A stretch of 64,000 nucleotides of DNA from NCBI RefSeq assembly GCF_018320785.1, contig NC_054868.1:48057874-48121873 (forward strand). The letters are read 5' to 3'. Positions 9,930-22,189 of the stretch are shown here, piece by piece. The notes under the pieces were generated by a model. The model was not told the DNA's origin, did not search any database, and saw only the letters and a program-made list of their open reading frames with translations. The stretch is from Cheilinus undulatus (Eukaryota; Chordata; Actinopteri; Labriformes; Labridae). Made by a program: the position numbers and the translations under genes. Positions within the stretch are counted from its first letter, which is position 1. Each line of letters starts with the position of its first letter.

Positions 9930-11392
9930 GCACAGACAGAGCCATCTGTAGGCTGAGCTCAGCGGTCAGCCAAAGAAGCCAACGCAGAGGTGCAAAAGAC
10001 TCTGCAAGATCACTGATTCTCAGCAGGTCTACCCTCAGAACCCACCAGTTTCCTCAGTGGCAAATCGTAACCCAATGTTTTAAAAAGAAAAAAAAAAAAT
10101 TAACACGTGTATATAGTGAATAATATTGCAGTTTGGATCTTGGATGGAACAAAATATATGACTGAAAAAACAAACAGGACATAACTAACATGTTTTACAC
10201 CATATTTACCTATGTTTGCATGTAATTCTTTGCCAATTTCCATAGATCTTGAGAAATAACCTTGTTATCATGGGAAAAGTGGCTGTGTTATTGCATGAAA
10301 AGAAGATAAATGAGTTGAAATATTGAGAAAACATTTAAATCTACCCATTATTACAATAAAACTGAGTAAAATAAATGTATGGATATATATCTACTATGAA
10401 CTGCAGTAGTTCATAGCCCTTTTCCAACTTTTTTTTTCCCAGAGACACATTTGTGACCCACTGAAAACAGCTCCACAGCCTACTTTTGGGTCCCAACCCA
10501 CAAGTTGAGAACCAGTGCGCTCGGGACATCATGGTTAAATTCCTGCCATGGAATGGATTTTGGCAGCACATGATCCAGACACAATCCAGATCCACAGTGC
10601 AAAGAGGATGGATTAAGTGTAGGGATGCACTATCAACTGATATTGCATATATTTTACATAATTTTGTTACTCTGATAACAACAGATTAAGCAATAAAACT
10701 CTTTAAAAACTCTTTAAAACCAAAGTATGTGGTCAGAACCGCACCAATCCTAGAACAGTGACCAAAAGGCATTTATAGAACCATGAACAAACAAGATTGT
10801 TGCATCCCACTTGGACATGGTGAGTGTATAATGTTCTTTAATTCTAGACATGATTAGACTCTGAGAATGCATTCATTTCAATTAAAAAAAAATTATCCAA
10901 CTAAAGTTTGGGAAAAGTTTTTAACAACTTTTATCTTCAGGCATAAGAAAAAACAACAACTCTCTTCGGATTTTTTTTCCACTTGGTACGTTCCTCCAAG
11001 ACTTTCATCATCCCCAGTCAATTACGCTTAATTCAGATACCCACAGGAATTATTATCATGGTCAGTATTTACTAACATACTAAAGTTTAAATATTTAATG
11101 TGTCTAAATGAGTTACCAAGAGAGAAGATCAGGTGAGAAAGGTGACCCACCAGGGCTTCCAGCCAAGACGAAAACAACTCTAACAACACTTTGTACACTT
11201 AGGACTGAGCAAAGAGCATGTGTCATGAAGGAAAAGTTCTACAACATTTGAACCAATGACATGAAACTTATATTATACCAATACATATGTTTAAAATAAA
11301 AAACGTGGTTTCTTTTAAACAACATGGTGTTTTTCTCATTACTTCTTCTGGTGCAAGACTTCTGCAATGCCATCATTTTCTTTTATGTTTGA
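9930..11392 (+). repeat. Tandem duplication, copy B (empty sites preserved)
   Basis: Partner of 6741-9272. It keeps the pre-insertion state at 10030-10035 and 10377-10384. It also contains a hAT-type MITE end at about 10440-10530 (inverse of the GGTTCTCAACTTGTGGGTT block seen at 13366 and 53808) that is cut back in copy A. Confidence 0.85.
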
Positions 11393-12884
11393 TAAAAGCA
11401 GGAGCAACAGGAGCCATCTTCTTCCAATATTTTTTTATGCTGTCTTCCTCTTCATCTTCGTTGGTTCCTTAATAGCAGTTAGCAAACACTTCCAAACATT
11501 ACTGCCACCCATATGGACAGGTAAATACTTTTGTTTGCATTTTTTAATGGCTGGGTGTATTCATCCTGTGACTACATGCACCAAACCGTAACCCCCAAAC
11601 TCTTTACTAAAAACATCAGTGACTGTAGTACTGAAACAACATTCAAATTAAAAACAAAATGGTATTCATTCACCTTGTTTTTGCCATTTCCAAGGCCCTA
11701 TGCAGCTGGGCCCCAGAAATTCTGCCCCTTTCACCCCCCTTATTAGCGGTTTTGTTGGCTAAAGAAACTAAAAATAGAAAAAATCATTTGAGAAAACAGT
11801 GGGTGAGCTAATGCTATGCTCTTTCCAGCACTGATACACCGTAAACGGGCAGGTAAGGCTCTTGACTGGTTAGCAGAACCTTTTCCGCTTCCTTATCCCC
11901 TAATAGTCATTTTGATTAAAGCCTCAAGTTTGTATTCCCTTACTTGTTTAGCCTCTTTTGTAAATGACGTGTAGTTGTGTGTAAAACAAATGTAGAAAGC
12001 CATAGCAACAGCAAAACAAACAAAACAGAGGCAGTGAGCCCTGGTGGTGTTAATTCTGCCTCTAACATTGCTCTACAGTGTACAGTTTAAGAAATTTAGC
12101 AAGACAACCAGGAAAATCGACTGTATTCTTGTGGACATCATTCCATACTTTACTTCTTAATAGAACACTCTTCTAAAACGTATTTACATAATCACAGAGA
12201 AAGGGGGCCAAATCACACATGAGAGAGAACAGAGCCAATCTGAAGAACCCTTAAGGATAGCTTCTAATATTGCTGCTGGGTCAAACTACTCTGATTTTTA
12301 AAGTGTTGTATTAAAAGGAAAGGGAACCTTGAGCCCTTTGGATCCACAACAAATATAATGTTGTTGAAGTCCTGGTTCTTCTAAGAGAACATCCAGGTAG
12401 GAAGCAACAATTACTGCTCCTCTTTAAATTAAAGAGTACGCTCACGTTAATAAAGATGTCACTGGATAGGGTAACACGAAAACACTTAAGTAGCAAATGA
12501 GCATAGCATATGTAATTAGTATCCATGCATTTTCTAATTAAAGAGGTCTCTCTTAATCAAGACTAACACTGCAGTTTCAATTCTCCAGGCTGCACCAGGG
12601 TTGCTCAGATATGTTTCCATTCCAGGGTTTTATACAGTGTTTGGTATATTACTTTTCTTTTTTAAGTCACATACCAAAAGGAGGGAAATTAACTGATCAG
12701 CTGGCATGCAGCACAAAACTGGAGTACAGCTGAGGAATGCCATTTATCAGTATCAAGTGCAATAAACAAAAGCATAGTGAGGTAAAGTCTGTTTCCCTCA
12801 GATGGCTTCCAATCCTTTGAAAGGATAGAAAACCCCTTAAACATAAGACTGCAGGGGCATCCAGAGACTACTTGTTATGTCTGT
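11393..12884. other. Intergenic, one 68-base repeat match, no gene
   Basis: AT-rich sequence with only chance frames. 12190-12257 repeats 9859-9924. Nothing else is recognised. Confidence 0.4.
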
Positions 12885-13055
12885 ATGCCGCATGTACAGA
12901 GGATGATGTCTTGGAAGGGGGCGACTTGGGTTACATCCAGCCTGTGGCTCCTTTCCTGCATGTCATTCTCCACTCTCTCTCTCTCCCCACTTTCTTACTC
13001 AAAACACTGTCCTGTCTGAATACAGGTATGAAAGCTCAACAATAAATATTAAATA
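12885..13055 (+). repeat. Diverged tRNA-headed SINE (family 2)
   Basis: The remnant shows a damaged box B (GGTTACATCC), the body CTTTCCTGCATGTCATTCTCC, a CT-rich stretch and an AATAAATATT tail. The A box is hardly readable, so this copy is old. Confidence 0.65.
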
Positions 13056-13362
13056 AGTATGATTATGCACTTAATCATGGATATTGCTACATGGTCATCT
13101 GTTAGAAACACAAGTCTGAATTTACTACAGTAATAAAATACTAGAGATCCACAGCATTGTATCTTTTCAATTATCCTATGAGCTGATAAGTTGATATTTC
13201 AAACTTTAGTGGATATCCATACTGATATAAACAGGCTGGTCACACACTGGGTGAGTTTCAAATCTTAAATGTTTTTTTTAAATGTGGGAGACCACAGACA
13301 TTAAGACAATTTCAAATCATTTTCAATCCTAAAATCTTTGGAGTGCACACACAAGAGCCTTG

Positions 13363-13858
13363 GTTCTCAAATGGTGGGTTGGGACCCAAAAGTGAGCTGC
13401 AAAGCCATTTTCAGAGGGTCACAGATGTGTGACTGGAAACAAAATATGTGGCAAAAAGTTTATGATGTGCTTTTATTTTGAAGGAAATGTCTAAATCTTT
13501 TTCTTCCATTTCATTTTTTGTTTCATTTCATGTCCAAACTGCCCCATTTTTTTGTCAAAATAATGGTTATGTTTGAAAAATCCATGAAATTAAGGTGTAG
13601 ATTTTTCATTGAGGAGGTTGACGCATGAAGCCACACCAGCTGAGAAAAGTTAGGACAGAGAGCTAATCCAAAATGACTGGTTTTCATTAAATAAACGCCT
13701 CAAAAAGGGAAGTCTTGCCTGGAAGTCATCTGATTCTAACCACTGGCTTCACTGGAATCATGGAGAAATTCACATCTGTTCCCAGAGTCATAAACCATCT
13801 GGAGATGATGATATATTGTCAGTAGGTTCTAAGGTCATCCTTTTGGGAACCAGTTTAG
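13363..13858. mobile_element. hAT-type MITE, probable
   Basis: Begins TTGGTTCTCAAATGGTGGG followed by TGGGACCCAAAAGTGAG, a terminal block shared with 10470-10530 and 53800-53840. The far end GGGAACCAG at about 13848 is the approximate inverse. No coding capacity is visible. Confidence 0.55.
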
Positions 13859-14118
13859 TGAAGGAAATAAACGGGTTTTTTTAAATTTATTTTACATTTA
13901 GAAGAGTCGTGTTGAAATCACAGACAGGGTTGTCCCAATCCCGATCGTATGTATCGGATCAGAGCAAAAAATACACATTTTTAATTGATCAGAGATCAGC
14001 AATTTGATCCGATCAGCCCAGCCGATCATTTACCTCAGCTGTTGTAGATGGAGCACAATTTACGACGGGCTGTAAACACACCAGTAGCAGTAGCAACATT
14101 AGCATTCCTGTGTTTAAA

Positions 14119-14490
14119 ATGTCAGCAGTGTGGAAAAACTTCAACTGTGAGAGTGAAAACAGTCCAGTGGTCTCTTGCAGCATCTGTAACACAACTGTTT
14201 CACGAGGTGGTAGCAGCAGAGCTGCGGTTAACTCTACAAATTTGATCCGTCATCTGCAAACTAAACATGCAGCAGAATACGGTGACTTCACTATAGCAAC
14301 AGGCAGCTTCACCAAAGCAACACACTCTGGACTTTAAGGGGAAAGACAGGTACGCCTTCAATGCCTTGGACAACCATCCCATCTCCGTGAGGAATTTGAG
14401 TTTTGACGTCTTTTTGAGCTTTTGTACCCACGCTATGCCCTCTTGTCTCGACATTACATTACTGACACTGTCCTCCATCTTCGAGTTCAA
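14119..14490 (+). pseudogene. BED-finger hAT transposase fragments
   Basis: From the ATG at 14119 the frame reads SAVWKNFNCE, CSICNTTVSRGG and LIRHLQTKHAAEY. The C-x2-C and H-x4-H spacing is that of a BED zinc finger, the DNA-binding domain at the N-terminus of hAT transposases. The frame stops at 14335-14337. Just downstream, in other frames, are FNALDNHPISV-like sequence and YPRYALLSRHYITDTVL (14425-14475), a motif of the hAT catalytic domain. The intervening and following catalytic sequence is missing. Confidence 0.85.
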
Positions 14491-14831
14491 GTGTACAGTA
14501 TTTCATGCACGCCGGTTTCGTGGGTCTCACACAGCAGAGCATGTAAAGTGGGCCATGCTGGTTTTCCTAAACAAGAACCTTCACTTCAAGTAATAGTGGG
14601 TAAAGAAAATAAAGTGAGGGAGGGAAAAGTGATGTAGCAGCTCCAGGTGCACTTTAGGAATTGCACTGTAATAACAAGAGTACCTTGTATTTTATTTGAT
14701 ATTTGGGTTTCATTGCAGTGTTAATGTTTTGGTTCATGTCTCAGGTTAAGCTGCTACATTTTAATAGGGATTGTTGTTTTGAATCTGTATGATTCCTATG
14801 TTTTTGATCCTATTCAAAGCAAACTCTTTAC

Positions 14832-15069
14832 ACCACTTTAACGTGGAGTTAGGATGTTTTTTTGAGTTCAGTTTTTGTTGTGACCAATATAGTCAAGTTA
14901 ATTACCACTTCTAAGTGGAATTATGATATTTCAAATTCATTTATTGAATTAATTTGTTATTGTGACCATTGACTCTGCTTTTACCACCTCTAAGTGGGAC
15001 TGAGGTTATTTGAGTTCACTTTTTTGGCTGCTCAGGTCTATCAGCTGTTTTCACCACTTTAAAGTGGAT
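14832..15069. repeat. Four periodic palindromes inside the hAT relic
   Basis: ACCACTTTAACGTGG (14832), ACCACTTCTAAGTGG (14904), ACCACCTCTAAGTGG (14983) and ACCACTTTAAAGTGG (15053) are spaced 72, 79 and 70 bases apart, each followed by a T-rich stretch. They could be subterminal transposase-binding sites. Confidence 0.7.
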
Positions 15070-15396
15070 TTTTGATTGATTTAATTCAAACACTGCACTA
15101 AGTGAAAATGTAACTTCATTTTTTTTGAAAAATTAATTTAAAGAGAAACAGAGCTATTACACCATTCTGAGCAGAAATGTGATTTTATGTTTTTTAAAAC
15201 AATGTTGGCTGTACTGAGTTAAATGGAATAAGTCTAAGATATCTAGTAGTTATTCAGTTTACTGCAGTTATTTTTGCAAACAAAAACAACTGAAACTCTA
15301 TTCTAGGTAATTATGAGTATCGGATTGGGCCTCAGTATCAGCACATATTCAATATTAAAAAATGGGATCGGGATCGGAGGCCAACCCTTGTCACAG

Positions 15397-16435
15397 GTAT
15401 TGTGAACTGTGAATTATAGCTACTATTGCACTCTTTGATCAGTTTATTTAGCCCACGTCATATCGTTATCCCAATACTCAGCAGCGTAATTGCCAAAGCA
15501 CATTTTTGTCATATAGATATAAAAACCATTACAGGTCTGGCTGTGTTGAGCGCTGCAGCTGTGTGGAAGGGGAAGTTTATTTTTGTTTAGAAGAGCTATT
15601 GTGTAGGAGTCACAATGCATGGTTCCAGTCACTTCAATTGTGAAGTTTTGGAGAGTTCTGTGTTTGTAATCACATTTTCACAATCTAAAACATACACTTT
15701 TGTATGACAACCTGCAATATTCCTGACTTCCAATTTTCTAAACTGAATAACATCTGAGGCGTTATTAATGGTACAAGTATAACAGGATTTAATATTAATA
15801 GTCTTCCGCCTTGAGCTCTTCACTAGTCTAAAATGAACTCAAATAGGATATTTATTCCTAGATGCAATTTGGCTGGATATTCAAAGAAAATAAAGAATTC
15901 CAGAAACACAATCCCCTCACAGTTCTAACTCTCTTGACCCTTTCCAGTTTAAATGAAGGAGCTCAGAAAGAAAGACAGCTAAGTTTTACCATTAAAATAA
16001 TTTTTTGTTGGCTTGTTTTTCATCTATGAGGAGGATTCATCTGATTGCTTCCTCTAACTTGGTGTCTGTGCTGTTGAAGACTTCTGTCTTTTTCTAGGAG
16101 TCTGATTCTCGGTCAGTCTAATCATTACATCAATGTGAAAATGCTTCACACATGTATTTCCCTCTAACCAAAGCTGATCATGGATTTTCATAATTCTGCT
16201 AACACACTGTAATAAACTGACGTGGATCCAAGATAATATTTGGCCTGTCCAATACTTTGACTTATCTTGAGCATGGACTTAAACCAACGTCATTCAGCAT
16301 CAGGTCACAGGTGATCGTCCCTAACCAGTGGTTATTAAACATGCTGTTAGGGACATGTTCATCTTTAAAGACAGTTTTCTGAAAATGTCAAAAGTCAATG
16401 TAATTGTCATACTAAAGAAGAAATTATGAAATCAT
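15397..16435. other. Intergenic, nothing recognised
   Basis: AT-rich, no exon-like frame, no repeat I can identify. Confidence 0.4.
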
Positions 16436-16439
16436 TCAT

Positions 16440-17395
16440 TCATCAAAAGGTTGGATACTTAAATACTCTAAGGAACCATGTGTTTTGAAAGGACACCTGA
16501 GCTGTTCATGTAATGATTGAAAAAGCTGACAAGTGTTCTGGAAATCTCTGCATGGGCTCAGAAACACTTCAAGAAATCATTGTCATTCAACACAGTTTGT
16601 CGTGTCATCCACAAATGCAAGTTAAAGCCGAATCATACAAAGAAGAATCCAGATGTGAGCACGATCCCAAATAGCTGCCATCTTCTCTGAGTCAAAGTTC
16701 ATTTAAAATGGACTGAAGCAAAATGGAAAACTGTTCTGTGGTCAGATTAATCAAAATTGGAAATTATTATTGAAACAATGGATGCTGTGTCCTGTGGACT
16801 AAAGAGATGTGAGACCATTGAGTTTGTTGTTATGCACAGTTCAAAAGCCTGCATCTCTGATGGTATGGGATTGAATTAATGCCATGGCATGGGCAGCTTA
16901 CATATCTGGAAAGGCGCTATCAATGCTTCAAAGTATATTGAGGTTTTACAGCAACATATGCTCCCATCCAGACAACGTCTCTTTCAAAGAAGGTCTTGCA
17001 TTTTTCTGCAAGACGATGCTAAACTGCATACCACATCCATCACAACAGCATGGCTTTACAGTAGAAATGCCAGGGACTGAACTGTCCTGTCTGAAGTCCA
17101 GACCTTTCACAGATGAAAAGCATTTGGGGCAAAAAAGAGAAGTGTGGAAAGAAGACCTGGGACTAGGGCAGCTAGAATTGTACATCAGACAAGAATGGGA
17201 CAACATTCCACTCCCAAAACTCCAGCTACTGGTCTCTTTACTTCTGAGATGTTTACAAGAAGAATGGATGCTACACAATGGGTAACATGTCTCTGTCTCT
17301 GCTGTAAATTTAATGTGTTGCTGCAACCAAATTCAAAATGAGCTAATATTTTTCATGAAAGGATAAAATGTTGTAAATGCTTTATCTTTTTGCCC
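16440..17395 (+). mobile_element. Second type of Tc1/mariner-like element, degenerate
   Basis: The block is a decayed copy of a common fish Tc1-like transposase gene. Readable on the plus strand in shifting frames are GNLCMGSETLQEII-like sequence, FIKMDxSKMENCSVV-like sequence (about 16700-16745), LHIWKGAINASKYIEVLQQH and MLPSRQRLFQRRSCIFLQDD (about 16895-17015; the DD region would hold the second catalytic aspartate). It continues through LELYIRQEWDNIPLPKLQLL (17170-17235) to the 3' end CAAAATGAGCTAATATTTTTCATG. Many frameshifts and stops are present. It differs from the family at 873, 4997 and 40435. The longest frame (133 codons, 16884-17285) mixes reading frames and is not a gene. Confidence 0.85.
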
Positions 17396-17639
17396 CTATA
17401 AAGCCCTTTGAATTATTTTGTGTATGAATGGTGCTCCATAAATAAACCTGCTTTGCTGTTAATATTGTGTAGAAAAAAAACAGCCCTTTTTCAATGACCA
17501 ATAGGCCTGTTTTGGTAAAACTGAAAACAAGATGTACAATTTCTGGCCAATATGTTGTACCTGCCTGTCTGTCTGTCTGAGGAAGACTAAAAAAAGAGAA
17601 GATAGCTGCAATTAAAATTTGAAGTTGTCCTATTGAGTT

Positions 17640-18720
17640 AAGGGTCTTGTCTAATGCAGGGGAAATGGTGCTCGAGCTGAAGTGTGCGTTAGAAAATGAA
17701 AGGTTTAGAAATTTACAATCACGGCACAGGCCAGGAGCAAGCGGGTGTCCAGGTGGACATCTTTGGGGAGGCGGTGAAGGCAGAGAGGGAGGGAAAGATT
17801 ATACATATAAATTGTAAATGGTGTCGCAGGGGCCAAATCTTGCCCGAGGCGGTGACTGCTTCATTTTGTGTTAAATTTCTTGACAGAGCGCCACCCGCGT
17901 GCTGCTGAATACTGAATGGTAATCAGAGCTGGTTGAATAAGTGGCTCCCCCCTCCCTCTTCCATTACTGTGAATTAATTCGACTTTATTTATCCAATTTC
18001 TGGAGCTGACAGAATGTTAATTTGAGTTGAGATTTCTCTCTGCTGTTCTGCCTGTGACCCGTAGCCCTGGGATTGGCGTGTTGTAATAACCTGAATCTTT
18101 CACCAGAAGCTCCGATAATTGTTACCTTATTAGCATGTAAATTGTTTAATTAATATTATTATGAAGAACCATATAATCCCTCGGTTACTTGACCCTGAGT
18201 CCACACACGAGCAGGCTTTCTGCATTTCAATGTCTGGTTTTTAAATGGACTCTTTAATGTGGGCTGGTCGTCGGGCTGTTATAAACCCCCGTTCCCCAAT
18301 CTTAGTGCAACTTTGAACGGCTTGAGAGGCGCTTTTGATGTCACCCCGTCTCTATATCTCTCTGCTGCTCCCTCTATACCCTTTTTATTTCTTTGCTGCT
18401 CTTTCTGATGTGTATTTATTTTCCTGCTGCCATTTTTGAACATCAAACCCCAGTGCTTTCTTGTCATTTGCTTATAAAAGCTCCCTTTTTTTTAACAGTC
18501 CCCCTCCTTTTCTCCACTTTCCCAGTGGCTGTGCGAGCCAAACACATGCAGCGCTCGATGAAAAGCAGCCCTTGACATGAGGTCCTAAGAGACTGCAGCA
18601 TTTAAATTCGCTTTTCTTCCTTCCTCCTCCTTTTTCGCTGGGCACGAGTGACATTGTCAGATGCTAGCTTTAATTAATTTGATAATAAGATGGGCGACTC
18701 ACACACACAGGCCAGGGTTT
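17640..18720. other. Repeat-free AT-rich block, candidate conserved non-coding DNA
   Basis: There are no coding frames and no repeat signatures. The block is rich in homeodomain-type TAATTA/ATTAAT cores (for example GTTTAATTAATATTATTATG near 18145 and CTTTAATTAATTTGAT near 18670). Sequence texture of this sort is often seen in conserved enhancers near developmental genes. This is judged by eye only. Confidence 0.35.
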
Positions 18721-19690
18721 GGCGTTCCTTGCCTCCAGCCTTCCTTCTCCCTCTCATCTCTCTGTGCAGGCAACACAACCAATCCAACATTTGAAGGACA
18801 AAAAGAGGCAAAAACATGACAAAATATCAGTTCCAAAAGCTGTTTTCTTTGTAAGATCTGAGCAAGACTCTAAATATTTGGTTTGGTTAAACAGATATTA
18901 GCAGCATTGTAGAGTAACCTCCAATAAAGACAGGAGGCCTTGAAACAAAAACAAGTCAAAGGAGCATATTCTCTCCTAACATGTGGTTAACACTTTCAAT
19001 GTATGTGTCTTCTTTATCTGCATGTTCTACTCTCTCTCTGCCATTTACTTACAGTTCTTCAGCACAGATGAATGCAGCTTACCCCTGTATATCTCATGGT
19101 TGTCCTTAGATAAAATGAATTCATGAATAGCTTAACCTAAAGAGGGTGAAAAAATCTAACAAAAATTTAATTTTGATTTTCTGAGTTTGCAGCATCTTGC
19201 TGTTTAGCTTAGATTCACTTTTTATTTACCATTAGTTGCAATTCCATCTCTAGAATGCTGTGAGCATGACCACAGTTAAAATGAAAAGACAAACATCACT
19301 TTTCAAATTTTTCAGTGAGTTAAATAAAAATGAAATCATAGATAAGCAAACACAAGTAGAAATGGATCAAGTATAGTGCCAGTGCTCACACTGATTGTTC
19401 CTCACTTCCATAATTCTAACATTGCTTTTAGAGTTTACTGGTTAAATTACATAACTTGATGACTGAATCGTTAAACTGGAGTGAGAAAGAGGGATAAACC
19501 ATAGGGCAGAAGGATTTGCAAAAATAATCTAATTGCAATTTATTTCCTAATTTTGCGATTTAATATGCAGTTATTCTTAAGTTCTTCAACATATTTTTTT
19601 CTACAAATTCATGCAAAACATCATTCTATTTTATAACCTATTTTCAGTCAGAAACACTCTTGTCATGGATTTAGCAATTTTGTCCAAAAT
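18721..19690. other. Intergenic, nothing recognised
   Basis: AT-rich sequence without coding or repeat signature that I can support. Confidence 0.35.
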
Positions 19691-19694
19691 AATT

Positions 19695-19965
19695 ATGCAT
19701 TTTTATTTGGCAGAGAAGGCTCTGCTCAAAAGATACTCCCTGGGTTTGTCAGCCAGCATGTTTGGACTTTCAAGGGAGTGCATGGCCAGAAACCCCAATA
19801 TGGATAGATACTTTCATGATAATGGTTATGAAAACAATGAAATTACTTCAGGAGTAATTAATCCATAGCAGCATGAATCTGAAGATGAGGGTGCAACAAG
19901 CTTTACGTAATAAAGGAGGCAGCTGGGGTGGAGGAGGTGAAGCTGAACACTGAGCTTCATCTATT
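19695..19965 (+). repeat. Interspersed repeat, partner of 50660-51080
   Basis: Shares TTGGCAGAGAAGGCTCT, TCAAGGGAGCAC-like sequence, TTAATCCATAG.GGCATGAATCTGAA and GGCTGGGGTGGAGGAGGT with 50676-50895 in the same order and orientation. Family unknown; no coding signal. Confidence 0.7.
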
Positions 19966-20454
19966 TCAGACAGAATGAACAAATTATTTTTTCTCATATT
20001 GCAAATAGGATACCAATTGCTTTATTGAAGGGCATTATCATTTTTAGGTCACTCATTTTGATTAAGCAAAACATATATAAAACCTGAAAAACAGGATTTT
20101 TGAAAACCATTATAAAAATGTGACACTTGAATGTTTGCATAATGTGCATAAAATCTTTGTTGCTGCAAAAAAAGTAATTTAGTAAACTTGAATTTTGAGA
20201 AATTTCAAGTTAAAGAGATATTGCAACATGTGTGATTTGTTAATTCTAGTAGGCCATATTGCCCTTTAATCTAATTTGCGGTTAATTGTCCTGCTCTAAT
20301 GCACGATATTACTGCATGACATAAGAGTCGGCACACATTGGTCAAAGAAATTTACATCTGTTCAGCAGAAATGAGAATTTCTGCCAATAATTACAACCCA
20401 TATATCAGTTGTAAGTATTGGTCGTATGTTTGAGTCAGTTTGTACAATTTTATA

Positions 20455-21210
20455 ACTTTACAAAGCAGATGGATTTGATAAACTGTCATCAGGCAAATCC
20501 ATCTTGAAAAGTTCCAATCCTCAAAGTTAGTGAGGAACTGAAAAGAGTTTGGACCAGTCAGCATCATTTAAAGAGAATGAGGCGGTAGTTACGGACTTGG
20601 TTTAATTGTACTGAAAGCCGATAGCAATGGCTGCTGCCAGTGCTGCAGATGTAGCCAAATATAGTGGCAGTTTTGTCAAAACTTGACCACATTTCTGTAT
20701 GAAATAAAGAGCAAAAATCAACACTGACAACTTTTCATGAAGGAAAAGATGTTTTTACTCCTCTTCCGGCCTGTTTCGGCATGAGTGTGCAATCATTTTA
20801 GGTGAGGTTTTTGCTATGTATGGCCTCTGCCGTGGTTGCTAGCATGGATGTAGCTGTGGTATAGTGGCAGTTTAATAAGAACTGGACAACATTCTTTATT
20901 AAAACAGGAGTGAACAGCCACATTAAGAGTTTGTTTTGGCAAGGAGAATGTTTTCGCACATCTCCCGACCAGCTTTGATGAGAAACTCTTTCTCTTAGTT
21001 TGCACTGAGAAACTCCACTGTTCATTTATTACAGCAGCCTCAGCCCGTAGAGCTCAGGTTCCAACCACAGCTGCAACTACCTGTCTATCATGCTTTGTCT
21101 CGTCGCTCTGATTGGCCCATACTGAATGTGATAGCTTATGATTAAGCTGATAGGGCTATCAAACAGCAAGGCTACTGCATAAGCTTTATCGTTTATTATG
21201 CCAGTTGATA
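20455..21210 (+). repeat. MITE-like repeat with two internal tandem units
   Basis: The start GCAGATGGATTTGAT..GGCAAATCCATCTTG matches 61263-61320. Two diverged copies of an internal unit (ATAGTGGCAGTTTT..ATGTTTT.ACTCCTC..CCGGCC) lie at about 20658-20770 and 20857-20970. The same units occur reversed at 4690-4960. The frames of 60-75 codons inside have no family match. Confidence 0.6.
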
Positions 21211-21507
21211 ATCAGTATTTCTTACACAAAGACAATGCATGGGTAGGCCAGCCAGGTATATTTACAGCCACTTAAGTGTATTTTCTTTTTTAATTCGAAT
21301 CACCATCTGTACATACAAGAGAGACAGTTACTGCTGTCTCCATCCAATAAAACACTGATTGAGGAATGAGGTCACACATTAAAATTAAGCTTTGTAGGCT
21401 GTTGTTTTCACATTTTTCTGCAGCCTCTTGTTGCTGATATTATTCAGTGAAAAACATAAATGTCCAAGACTTTGTATTACGACAAAATACCTTTAAACAC
21501 TCCATGA

Positions 21508-21668
21508 ATGGGTGCCTTTTTAGCTCAGTTGGTAGAGCAGGTTTCAATGCCTGTATATACTGAAGCTAGAGTCCTTGATGCGCTGGTCGCAGGCTCAGAT
21601 CCTGATCCTGATCCTCCCACTCTCTTTCCCCATATCTGCAAAGGCAAAAGCCGAAAATGAATCATAAA
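21508..21668 (+). repeat. tRNA-headed SINE (family 2)
   Basis: The box A-like TTAGCTCAGTTGGTAGAGC is nearly a genuine tRNA D-arm sequence. A degraded box B (AGGCTCAGATCC) with a small (GATCCT)n expansion follows, then a CT-rich body and the GGCAAAAGCCGAAAATGAATC tail. It cannot fold as a functional tRNA. Confidence 0.75.
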
Positions 21669-22189
21669 AACAATCAATGACCCTTACGTGAGTGTTGCTG
21701 ATGTGTCACATCCCTTATAGAGTTTTATCTTAATGTAAGCACAATACCATAAACACTTCAAGCATGTTAGGCCTCAGAGAGACAAAGCAAGGCCCTGGAC
21801 TGTTAGTCTTGTTAGCTATTATTCATTTACCAGTGATGTCCCACATCAAGAATGTGTCCCAGACAAGCAGTCTGCCATGGTTGGATATGTTTACTCTCAG
21901 AGGCTGTGCAGTACAACCACAGCCTCACACTGTGCATCCATGAGCAGCTCCACAGGACCAGTCTGGGGTTTCTATCACTGCTGCTTGGGTACTGAAGGAT
22001 GGTCAACTTTCTTTTACATGCAGTCAGACCAAAAATATCACTATCACACCACACCTCACTTACATCTATAGAAAACCACAAATTAGGGAATAAGATCCTA
22101 AAATATACATTGAAAAAACAAGCTCATACTATTTATAACTGAGGACATTTTAAGTTCAAGCTATACTTTATTTTATTTAACTCACTTCA

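Larger units (their letters stand above)
13925..15390 (+). mobile_element. hAT (ZBED-type) transposon relic with subterminal repeats
   Basis: Left end CAGGGTTGTCCCAATCCCGATC, right end GATCGGGATCGGAGGCCAACCCTTG: imperfect inverted repeats, with TCACAG on both flanks (13918-13923, 15391-15396). Inside are a BED zinc-finger exon and a small piece of hAT transposase. The 3' third carries four spaced palindromes of the ACCACTTNNAAGTGG type. Confidence 0.82.

Noticed and set aside
16884-17285. 133-codon frame that could look like a small gene
   Set aside because: It crosses several reading frames of a decayed Tc1-like transposase; the conserved peptides are scattered among frames.
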